Shown here piece after piece: positions 16,582 through 24,056 of a stretch of DNA of 64,000 nucleotides. Source of the DNA: Sphingobacterium micropteri (lineage in GTDB: Bacteria > Bacteroidota > Bacteroidia > Sphingobacteriales > Sphingobacteriaceae); the NCBI RefSeq assembly GCF_014692515.1, contig NZ_JACOIK010000015.1, positions 62,001-126,000 of the forward strand, in the 5' to 3' direction. Under the pieces are notes generated by a model, which saw nothing but the letters and a program-made list of their open reading frames with translations, did no database searches and was not told the origin of the DNA. The first letter of the stretch is position 1. Each line of letters opens with the position of its first letter. The position numbers and the translations under genes were made by a program.

Positions 16582-18763
16582 TTACTAAATTTGCTGTTTC
16601 TTTATGTTCGACTTCTGCCATGCGCGTCATAAGCTGCTGGGCGACTTTATGTAAATCTCCTGAAATTTTACTTAAAAACTGTAATTGTTCCGTAATTAAT
16701 TTGCCATCTTCGTCCTCATCGGTTACGACTTTAAGATTTGGAAAGTCCTCATCAGGATCAAACTCCTTTTCCTCGTCGGGAGGAGAAAGCAAGGCAACAG
16801 CCTTATGCAGATCGGACAGTGCTTTCTTCAATAACCGCACGTGTTCCCGGCTATAAGAGCTAATGTCGGCTTGATGGACTTGGACTAGTAAATTTGCGGC
16901 GTGGGACGACAAAATATGGTCGAGAATAACAAACCGGTTGACTTCCTTCGTGTATTTTTGCCGCCATTTGGGTTCTGTTAACATCCGTTGGAAGGTAGAG
17001 CCCATATTGGCAGAGGCAATATATACTTCCTTTCGCGAAAGCTTGTATGCTGTAATGGTTAACTGTTCTCCTGCAAGGATACGGATTGCTTGCGCAAGAT
17101 AATTGTAATTGGCAATAAGTAAATTACGCATATTATCCCTAAATTGAATGCTTTCCCAATTCGGAAAAATAACATAGCTTGAGACAAACGCGATTAGTCC
17201 GCCTAGAAAAGTGTCAATTACCCGCTCAGTAACCATTTCCAGCGTATCCATGCCGTGGAAACTTAACATGATCAATATATAAGGTGTAATGAACATGACG
17301 GCCACAATATAGTTTAGCCGGAACAGACTGTAACCGCTGAGGAAAAAGAAAATAAGGAATATAAAACGTATTGTCACATCGTCAATTGTAAAAATGACAG
17401 CCGCTCCAATAATGCCGCCAATCAATGTGCCAATCAATCGTTGTGCATTCCGTTCTTGCGTAGAGCCAAAGCCTGGCTTAAGAATCACCATGATTGTTAA
17501 CAAGGTCCAGTAAATCCCGTTGGGACTGAAATTTATGAGGTTAAGCGTGAGATAAGTTCCTGAGAGGACAATGGCCATGCGTAGTGCGTGGCGGAAAACC
17601 GATGACTGTAAGCTAAGGTTACTTCTGAATTTTTTCCAGTCGATCTGATCCCGTGTGATAAATTGGGAGGCCGAATCTATCTCTTCTTTTGGAATATTGG
17701 GTCCTACATTTGTAGAGTTATAGCTGTATATATTCTCGAGATATTTGATAATGCTTCGGATGTTGATAATAACCTTTTTCAGCGGAATGGTGTTGATGCC
17801 TTGCTTATCGAGTTTCTCCACAGATTCGCGCAGACGATCCATATCGTTTTCGAAGGCGTAGGTGGGTTTGGGTAACTTGTTTGCATTAATCGCATAGGCA
17901 ATATTATCCAACTCATTGGTCACTTTGAGTATCGTATGTTTAAAGGGCATCAGTACGCCATATTGCCCGTAAGCAGATTTAATCGCGTTATAATCGTATT
18001 GGGTAGTCAAGCTTTGTTCAAAAAGATCAACAATATCAGAAAAAACCAACGTGAGATAACGCCCGATTTTAGTCGTATCCTTGATCGAACGTTTGCTTTG
18101 AAAAAGTGTGTCTCGAACTGATTCTTGATGCTTGTTGACTTCCACCTGTTTTTCAATTAACTTGAGGTAGTTCGTGTCAATATCGACATTGGGATCGTAG
18201 AAATTCGCTTTCAGCCGAATATAATCGGCTACATAGCGTATGGATTCCGATAGTTCCTGCTGGGCGATACGATAAGGACGAATCTTTAATGTCCACATGC
18301 TGATTGCCATGTACCAAAGGCCGCCGATGATGACTAATAAAAGATGGAGCCATACATTGCCGGCTGTGACCGCATGTTGTACATTAAAGAGCATCAAAAG
18401 CGTACACATGGCTCCAACAGTAGCGGCACGGGCATTAAAAACCGCAAACATGGCAAAAAAGAAGCTCAATACCGCTATGGCAATGGTGGTTAAGGGTACG
18501 GAAAAATTGATGGAAACAATAATGAGGTATGTTAAGATACCTAGGCCGATGGTAGATAACATCCCTAATCGGCGATGAGAAGGTGCGCCAGGTGTATCAG
18601 ACAGCCCTATTAAGAGTGCACCAAAAGAAATTAACGTGCCTTCGTTCACGTAGCCTAAATACATGCATACGAGTAGCGGGATAATGCACCCCAATGTAAT
18701 CATCAATCCTTCCGCAAAATATTGGCTGTAGAAAAAATGACTAATTTCTTTGGTTCTTTCCAT
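16574..18763 (-). CDS. FUSC-family (YccS/YhfK-like) inner membrane protein
   Basis: A 729-residue membrane protein with two bundles of transmembrane helices (about residues 18-160 and 390-520) separated by a cytoplasmic helical region and followed by a long acidic C-terminal domain. The repeated bundle architecture, with NGIYWTLLTIMVILKPGFG and RLIGTLIGGIIGA starting the second bundle, is typical of the FUSC/YccS family, related to fusaric acid and aromatic acid efflux components. Its substrate is unknown. ATG 18763 was chosen because a perfect -7 element lies just upstream of it, between it and an upstream in-frame start at 18799. It is followed by the ypdA-like gene with an eight-base overlap. 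Confidence 0.82.
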   Translation of the reverse strand: MERTKEISHFFYSQYFAEGLMITLGCIIPLLVCMYLGYVNEGTLISFGALLIGLSDTPGAPSHRRLGMLSTIGLGILTYLIIVSINFSVPLTTIAIAVLSFFFAMFAVFNARAATVGAMCTLLMLFNVQHAVTAGNVWLHLLLVIIGGLWYMAISMWTLKIRPYRIAQQELSESIRYVADYIRLKANFYDPNVDIDTNYLKLIEKQVEVNKHQESVRDTLFQSKRSIKDTTKIGRYLTLVFSDIVDLFEQSLTTQYDYNAIKSAYGQYGVLMPFKHTILKVTNELDNIAYAINANKLPKPTYAFENDMDRLRESVEKLDKQGINTIPLKKVIINIRSIIKYLENIYSYNSTNVGPNIPKEEIDSASQFITRDQIDWKKFRSNLSLQSSVFRHALRMAIVLSGTYLTLNLINFSPNGIYWTLLTIMVILKPGFGSTQERNAQRLIGTLIGGIIGAAVIFTIDDVTIRFIFLIFFFLSGYSLFRLNYIVAVMFITPYILIMLSFHGMDTLEMVTERVIDTFLGGLIAFVSSYVIFPNWESIQFRDNMRNLLIANYNYLAQAIRILAGEQLTITAYKLSRKEVYIASANMGSTFQRMLTEPKWRQKYTKEVNRFVILDHILSSHAANLLVQVHQADISSYSREHVRLLKKALSDLHKAVALLSPPDEEKEFDPDEDFPNLKVVTDEDEDGKLITEQLQFLSKISGDLHKVAQQLMTRMAEVEHKETANLVNG

Positions 18764-18779
18764 GGAAAAAAAGTATGAA

Positions 18780-18787
18780 CAAAGATA
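18780..18787 (-). promoter_or_regulatory. -7 promoter element of the FUSC-ypdA transcript
   Basis: Read on the minus strand the bases are TATCTTTG, an exact match to the Bacteroidota -7 consensus TAnnTTTG, 17 bases before the FUSC ATG. No clear TTG -33 element was seen. Confidence 0.45.
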
Positions 18788-18827
18788 GTAAAAAATCACC
18801 CATGAAGCTTTGTGTTTTTGGTAATGA

Positions 18828-18839
18828 AAATCATGATTT
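18828..18839. repeat. 12-bp palindrome between FUSC and ppc genes
   Basis: AAATCATGATTT is a perfect 12-base palindrome in the 183-base divergent region between the FUSC gene and ppc. It may be an operator for one or both genes, but short AT-rich palindromes also occur by chance. Confidence 0.3.
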
Positions 18840-18946
18840 CATATTTTAATCATACCAAAAAATTGCTTTTGTTGTGAAAAGTGCATATTTTAGTCCGATT
18901 CGAAATTTAATGTTTTCGAAATCTATAGCATTCCTTAATTTTTAAC

Positions 18947-21520
18947 ATGAAAGTAAGTCAAAAAAAATCTGTTTTTCACAATGAAGTCTTAACGCGCTTT
19001 GATTTATATAAAAGCCTTTTTTTAACGTTACCATTTCAAAGTGTAAAGCATACTGGTACGATTCTTCCTTTTTTTTCCACCCATTGTGAAAAAGGCGTGG
19101 AAGCAAAGTTAACGCCGGAAGATATTATCCAGAGCTTCTTTGGACAATATGAACAATATGTACAGGAAGAGGATCAAATCGATTTTCTCTTTCGAATTGT
19201 CCAGTATATTGAACGCCAAGTCGTGCTTTTTGATGCGGTGGAAGATTCTGCGTTTCAGTCAGTAGGTAAAGCGGATGATTCCGGTGTGTTGCAATCTCTA
19301 TTCCGTAGTGCGCAGGACAATACGGAGCTTAAGAAAACGATTTTAGAGAAATTACATAATTTTTCCGTTAGACTCGTGTTGACGGCACACCCCACGCAGT
19401 TTTATCCGGGGCCGGTGCTCGCTATTATTACAGATCTAATCGATGCATTAAAAAGAAATGACCTGCATAATATCCAGTTATTACTACAGCAACTGGGTAA
19501 GACTCCGTTTATTAATAAAGAAAAGCCCACACCAGTTGATGAGGCTGCCAGTTTAGCGTGGTTTTTAGAGAATGTTTTCTATAAAGTGGCGTCCGAAATC
19601 CAATCAAATATAGATAGTGAATTGGAAGTGCCTCTCGACGATGTAAAACAACTGATTGAGCTGGGATTTTGGCCGGGAGGTGATAGAGATGGAAATCCAA
19701 ATGTAAACGTAGAAAGTACCAAAAAGGTGGCCAGCATGTTGCGGACGATTTTATTCCGTTGCTATTATCGTGATTTTCGTTTGGTGAGACGCCGGATAAC
19801 CTTCCGTGGAACACAGAAGTATTTGGATATCCTGCAAGATCTATTTTACGACAACAGCTTTAACCCGATAGAAAACCCCACCGATGATACGGCAAAGATA
19901 TTAGAGAACCTCCACAATATTAAAGAGGTATTGAACACGATGCACGAGGGGCTTTTTGTGGAGTTGGTAGAAGACTTAATTCGTAAGGTTTCTACTTTCG
20001 GCTGTTATTTTACAACATTAGATATTAGACAGGATAGCAGTGTATTGCGAAAAGCATTTAATTATTTAGTAGAGCGGTATCCCGAAACCGGACTTGATCT
20101 GAAGGAGGTTACCGTCTCTGAAGCTGAAAAAGAAAAACAAATCGCTTTTAACGCCTTGAATTTGGAGGTGGAGAAGGATGCGGATGCGTTGGTCATCGAT
20201 ACGTTAGAGGTTATTAAATTAATTAAAGACATTCAAAAATCAGGTAGCGAGCGGGCAGCACAACGTTTTATTATCAGTAATTGTCAGCAAGCATCTGATA
20301 TACTAGGCTTGATGCAATTATTCTTATGGTCCGGATGGAAAAAAGATGATCTAACGATTGATTTTGTGCCTTTATTTGAAACGGTTGACGATCTTTCGCG
20401 GGCAGCTGACGTCATGCGGAGTTTATATGCTAATCAAACGTATGCGGAACATATTAAACGTCGCGGAAACAAACAGACCATCATGCTGGGATTTTCCGAC
20501 AGTACGAAAGACGGTGGATACTTAATGGCAAACTGGTCTATCTATCGGGCGAAAATTGAGCTGACGGCTATCGCGCGTGAGTATGATGTTGATTTGGTGT
20601 TTTTTGATGGTCGAGGCGGGCCTCCTGCGCGTGGAGGTGGAAAAACGCAACGTTTTTACGCCTCAATGGGTAAAGAAATTGCCAATGAACATATCCAATT
20701 AACCATTCAGGGACAGACTATTAGTAGCCAGTATGGCTCCTTAGAAACGGCAAAATATAATATCGAGCAACTTTTGCAGGCAGGAATTATCTCGGAACTT
20801 CAACAGAAAGACGGGGATACGTTGACTAGTAAGCAAAAAGAAGTGATTGATCAAATGGCGCATCAAAGTCATGATAAGTTTATGTCGCTTCGTAAAAACC
20901 CACTATTTCTGAAGTATTTGGAAACGTTGAGTCCGTTGAAACAACTAGCGGAGGTTAACATCAGTAGCCGTCCGGTAAAACGAAATTCGGGTAAAGAGTT
21001 ACGTCTGGAAGATTTACGAGCGATCAGTTTTGTCACTTCATGGAGTCAATTAAAACAGAATATTCCGGGATTCTATGGTGTGGGTACCGCTTTACAATGG
21101 GCGGAGGAAAACAACCTGTGGCCTAATGTCAAGAATTTGTACGAAAATTCAGGTATGTTTAAAACCATGATGGATAACTGTATGATGTCCATGACAAAAT
21201 CAAATTTTGATATCACGGCATATATGCAATACGACGAAACATTTGGAGATTTTTGGAGTATGCTGCGTGACGAATTTGAGTTGACAAAGCAATATCTTCT
21301 GAAGTTAAGCAATTCATCTGTATTGATGGAGAATTATCCGATAGAACGGGCGTCTGTCTTAGCTAGAGAAAAGATTGTGTTGCCGTTGCTAACGATTCAA
21401 CACTATGCCATTCGGACAATGCTCAACAAGAAGCTTTCGCCAGAACAAGAGGCTGTTTATCGGAAGCTTATTGCTCGTACAATTTATGGTGTCGTAAATG
21501 CGGGGCGAAACGTTGCTTAA
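18947..21520 (+). CDS. ppc: Phosphoenolpyruvate carboxylase
   Basis: PEP carboxylase makes oxaloacetate from PEP and bicarbonate, refilling the TCA cycle. The 857-residue protein shows both active-site signatures: LTAHPTQ with catalytic histidine at 148, and WPGGDRDGNP (242-251). It also has MLGFSDSTKDGGY and the glycine-rich FFDGRGGPPARGGG loop in the second half, and ends with an NAGRN motif near the C-terminus. The length is slightly below that of the enteric enzyme (about 883). It is a monocistronic gene divergent from the FUSC operon. The start at 18947 gives a short basic N-terminus after an AT-rich leader. Confidence 0.95.
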   Translation: MKVSQKKSVFHNEVLTRFDLYKSLFLTLPFQSVKHTGTILPFFSTHCEKGVEAKLTPEDIIQSFFGQYEQYVQEEDQIDFLFRIVQYIERQVVLFDAVEDSAFQSVGKADDSGVLQSLFRSAQDNTELKKTILEKLHNFSVRLVLTAHPTQFYPGPVLAIITDLIDALKRNDLHNIQLLLQQLGKTPFINKEKPTPVDEAASLAWFLENVFYKVASEIQSNIDSELEVPLDDVKQLIELGFWPGGDRDGNPNVNVESTKKVASMLRTILFRCYYRDFRLVRRRITFRGTQKYLDILQDLFYDNSFNPIENPTDDTAKILENLHNIKEVLNTMHEGLFVELVEDLIRKVSTFGCYFTTLDIRQDSSVLRKAFNYLVERYPETGLDLKEVTVSEAEKEKQIAFNALNLEVEKDADALVIDTLEVIKLIKDIQKSGSERAAQRFIISNCQQASDILGLMQLFLWSGWKKDDLTIDFVPLFETVDDLSRAADVMRSLYANQTYAEHIKRRGNKQTIMLGFSDSTKDGGYLMANWSIYRAKIELTAIAREYDVDLVFFDGRGGPPARGGGKTQRFYASMGKEIANEHIQLTIQGQTISSQYGSLETAKYNIEQLLQAGIISELQQKDGDTLTSKQKEVIDQMAHQSHDKFMSLRKNPLFLKYLETLSPLKQLAEVNISSRPVKRNSGKELRLEDLRAISFVTSWSQLKQNIPGFYGVGTALQWAEENNLWPNVKNLYENSGMFKTMMDNCMMSMTKSNFDITAYMQYDETFGDFWSMLRDEFELTKQYLLKLSNSSVLMENYPIERASVLAREKIVLPLLTIQHYAIRTMLNKKLSPEQEAVYRKLIARTIYGVVNAGRNVA

Positions 21521-21566
21521 AGCGTAGTAAGTTGTTTATTTTAAATATGGAAGTCGATTATTTTTT

Positions 21567-21574
21567 TATTTTTG
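21567..21574 (+). promoter_or_regulatory. -7 promoter element of the lipoprotein gene
   Basis: TATTTTTG matches TAnnTTTG exactly and lies 19 bases before the ATG at 21594. No TTG at suitable spacing was found. Confidence 0.45.
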
Positions 21575-21593
21575 TAGCATAAATAGAAAAGAG

Positions 21594-22217
21594 ATGAAAT
21601 TAAATACTTTATTTGTTGTTGGTGTGTGCGCGAGCACGTTATTCGTGTCCTGTAATCCGAAGACTGCACAAGAGAATCAGTTAAGCTTGACACATACCTC
21701 GTTGGTGGACGGCGATGCCTATCGTTTTTTTCAGCTAGTAGGTGCCAAAGTGGTATATGAAAATGATTACGCTTCTTATGCAGCAAGCGTGGCAGGCTCT
21801 TCGCAAGCAAAACAACTTGCTGTGAAAACGCAAGAAGTATATAGTTCATTGATTCCGGGATTAGATAGTTTGGCTATCGCGAAACAAATCGATTTTCCAA
21901 TTAAAGGAGCCGCGAAATATACAGCATCAAACGAAGTAGAAACGGTTGTAACGGTTCAGGAGGAATTAGCCGAGGATGACGCTGATACAACGGATGTAGA
22001 AGAAGTAGCTGTTTCTCATCAGACTTCTTCATCTTATTCAGATGAGGCGTATATTCATCATGTACAGCACGAGGCGGCTGTTGTGAAAGAGCAGCTTCAA
22101 CGTATGACCCGTAATACGGACAAAGATGTACGAGCATTTGCGATGGCTAACTTGGAAAAGGTGGCAGAATTGTTTACGCTCGCAGGCGGTAAGGAAGACG
22201 CACACGCTCATCATTAA
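21594..22217 (+). CDS. Hypothetical lipoprotein of unknown function
   Basis: I do not recognise this 207-residue protein. It begins with a lipoprotein signal peptide (MKLNTLFVVGVCASTLFVSC, lipidated cysteine at about residue 20), so it should be exported and lipid-anchored. The mature part has a predicted-helical first half, a Glu/Asp/Val-rich linker (about residues 110-135), and a helical second half (HHVQHEAAVVKEQLQ) ending in a His-rich tail (HAHH). The lack of a recognisable enzyme motif leaves its function open. It follows ppc by 73 bases, has its own -7 element and is followed by a strong terminator, so it is probably a single-gene transcript. Confidence 0.75.
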   Translation: MKLNTLFVVGVCASTLFVSCNPKTAQENQLSLTHTSLVDGDAYRFFQLVGAKVVYENDYASYAASVAGSSQAKQLAVKTQEVYSSLIPGLDSLAIAKQIDFPIKGAAKYTASNEVETVVTVQEELAEDDADTTDVEEVAVSHQTSSSYSDEAYIHHVQHEAAVVKEQLQRMTRNTDKDVRAFAMANLEKVAELFTLAGGKEDAHAHH

Positions 22218-22247
22218 AACTCGTATTTACGATATATCGAACTAGTC

Positions 22248-22275
22248 AAAGGAATGCAGACAACTGCATTCCTTT
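22248..22275 (+). terminator. Intrinsic terminator after the lipoprotein gene
   Basis: Twelve-base stem AAAGGAATGCAG (22248-22259) and CTGCATTCCTTT (22264-22275) with loop ACAA, followed by further T residues. Confidence 0.9.
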
Positions 22276-22298
22276 TTTTATGAAAAATAGCTGTGGTA

Positions 22299-22331
22299 TT
22301 GCAAAAAAAACTTTCAGGTTAAGTATATTTG
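22299..22331 (+). promoter_or_regulatory. Promoter of the LytTR regulator gene
   Basis: TTG at 22299-22301 and TATATTTG at 22324-22331, spaced 22 bases, fit the Bacteroidota -33/-7 pattern. The ATG follows 39 bases after the -7 element. Confidence 0.55.
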
Positions 22332-22370
22332 TTATTCGAAATTTGATTGTTAATTTAAAACTAACCGTTT

Positions 22371-23303
22371 ATGAATCGAATATTACAGCGTTTTTCTGTT
22401 CTTAATTTACCGTGGTGGAGCCTGAAGATAGGTTTTTATATTGTTTATTTTGCTTTTATTCAGATTACGAATAGTGGTGGAGAATCGGTCCTTGAAAATG
22501 TGTTTGTTAATACCGTGATGGTGATAGTTATGATCAGTATCATCGAAGTCAGTCAATACTGTCTTGCGCTATTCTTTTTCCAAAAGCGGTATCTGGAAGC
22601 ATTTTTGAAAGGAAGCGCAAATTACATAACATTAGCTATAATCGGCTATTATTTCTTACATGAAAATGATAACGTCGTTTCGGCACAAATTTGGAATAAG
22701 GACATTGATGCGTCATGGGGTATGTTTCTGAAGAACTTTAGCAAGTTTTATTTGACGTTTGTTAAATATGCCGTCATTCTAACACTTCTAAGACAGGTGT
22801 TATCTTTTGTTCGGAAAAACGTTTATAAAGGAAAACGAATAGTCTCATTGGTTGATAGGAACAATCAAGAAACTGGTGATGTACCGACAGAACGTCCGAA
22901 CGAATTTGAGTTTTTTTTTGAGGGTCATCGCACAATGAAATTTAAAGCAGGAAAAGAAGCGTATGTTATCGATATAGCGACCATAGTATATTTGGAAGTT
23001 AAGGACGAGAAAACGACTATCTATAGAGTGAGTGGTGCTCCTTTAGAAGTTAAAATACCATTATCTACGTTCCACGAATGGCTCCCCGAGGACAGATTCT
23101 TCCAAATACATAAAAGTAGGATCATCGCCATCAACTATTTTCTATTTGAAAAGATTGGACATGTTTATATGAATTATTATGAAAAGACACCATTGAAGTT
23201 AGGGAGCCAGAAAAGATATCCGCAATATAAAGCGTGGAAAGAACGCAATTTATTACAAAATAACAAAAAAAGGTTTTCAAACGGGGAGAATGAAAACCTT
23301 TAG
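22371..23303 (+). CDS. Membrane-anchored LytTR-domain transcriptional regulator
   Basis: A 310-residue protein with four predicted N-terminal membrane helices (within residues 12-145) and a C-terminal LytTR DNA-binding domain (about 195-295), recognisable by YVIDIATIVYLEVKDEKTTIY and the RFFQIHKSRIIAINYF segment. It lacks a response-regulator receiver domain, so it may sense a membrane or envelope signal directly rather than through a histidine kinase. No kinase lies beside it. The targets are unknown; the neighbouring PdeM operon is convergent. A hairpin overlaps its stop codon. Confidence 0.85.
   Translation: MNRILQRFSVLNLPWWSLKIGFYIVYFAFIQITNSGGESVLENVFVNTVMVIVMISIIEVSQYCLALFFFQKRYLEAFLKGSANYITLAIIGYYFLHENDNVVSAQIWNKDIDASWGMFLKNFSKFYLTFVKYAVILTLLRQVLSFVRKNVYKGKRIVSLVDRNNQETGDVPTERPNEFEFFFEGHRTMKFKAGKEAYVIDIATIVYLEVKDEKTTIYRVSGAPLEVKIPLSTFHEWLPEDRFFQIHKSRIIAINYFLFEKIGHVYMNYYEKTPLKLGSQKRYPQYKAWKERNLLQNNKKRFSNGENENL
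23269..23301 (-). terminator. Hairpin acting as terminator for the minus-strand repair operon
   Basis: Arms AAAGGTTTTCA (23269-23279) and TGAAAACCTTT (23291-23301) are perfectly complementary. On the minus strand the hairpin is followed by a run of T residues, so it suits the pdeM operon ending at 23394. On the plus strand no T-run follows; the hairpin overlaps the end of the LytTR gene. Confidence 0.6.
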
Positions 23304-23393
23304 CTAACCAATTATAAACCTAAATTATGATGATACAAATGTAGTGTGTTTTTTACACTTATGCAATTTTTTTTTAAAAAAAATATAAGTATC

Positions 23394-24056
23394 CTATAAA
23401 TTTGACGCCGATACATGAAAAATACCTTGCTCGTGAAAACCGTAACGAATAGCGTTGATCGTGGTTGATTTCGTATCGAAACCTGTAAACAAACTGAAGG
23501 CAGGTAAAATAATTTGTTGTGCCGAGACAACAAAGCAAGGAAAGGTCATTGTTCTTTTCGTAGGCATTCGTACACTGATTCCTGGATGTACATGCCCGCT
23601 GATCGTATGAAAGTCAGTAATAGGAGAAGCCTGATGTGTGAAACAAACGTTGTCTAAATGCCAATCTTGATAGGTTTCGTGAATACCCAGTTTTTTCCAT
23701 CGTTCATCAGCGAAGCGATCATGATTTCCCTTGATCAAAATAAATTTGACGTGCGGAAACTTGGCGATGAATTGCCGTAATAGATCGACTTCTGTGTTAG
23801 CACCTGCATGAATTAAATCGCCTACAATAATGACTTGTGCAACGGAGAAATACTGTATCAATTGTTCCAGACGTTGCAAATCCCGCAGTGTTACTTGTGT
23901 GGGAAGGGCAATGCCGTTTTTTCTAAAATGCGCCGCTTTACCTAAATGTAAATCAGCGAGAATAAGCGTGCTATGTTCTTTCCAAAACAATACACGTTGG
24001 TTTGTCAATGTCAATGATGTATCGGAAAAGGATATGTCTTGCGTAATAATATTCAT
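23394..24056 (-). CDS. pdeM: Ligase-associated DNA damage response endonuclease PdeM
   Basis: A 220-residue calcineurin-like metallophosphoesterase with the metal-binding series ADLHLGK, GDLIHAG, KGNHDR and GHVHPG in order. In this four-gene cassette the protein is known as PdeM, a ligase-associated endonuclease of the DNA damage response. The start at ATG 24056 overlaps the helicase stop as ATGA, which suggests coupling; an in-frame start at 24080 would lie inside the helicase gene. It is the last gene of the minus-strand cassette. Confidence 0.9.
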   Translation of the reverse strand: MNIITQDISFSDTSLTLTNQRVLFWKEHSTLILADLHLGKAAHFRKNGIALPTQVTLRDLQRLEQLIQYFSVAQVIIVGDLIHAGANTEVDLLRQFIAKFPHVKFILIKGNHDRFADERWKKLGIHETYQDWHLDNVCFTHQASPITDFHTISGHVHPGISVRMPTKRTMTFPCFVVSAQQIILPAFSLFTGFDTKSTTINAIRYGFHEQGIFHVSASNL

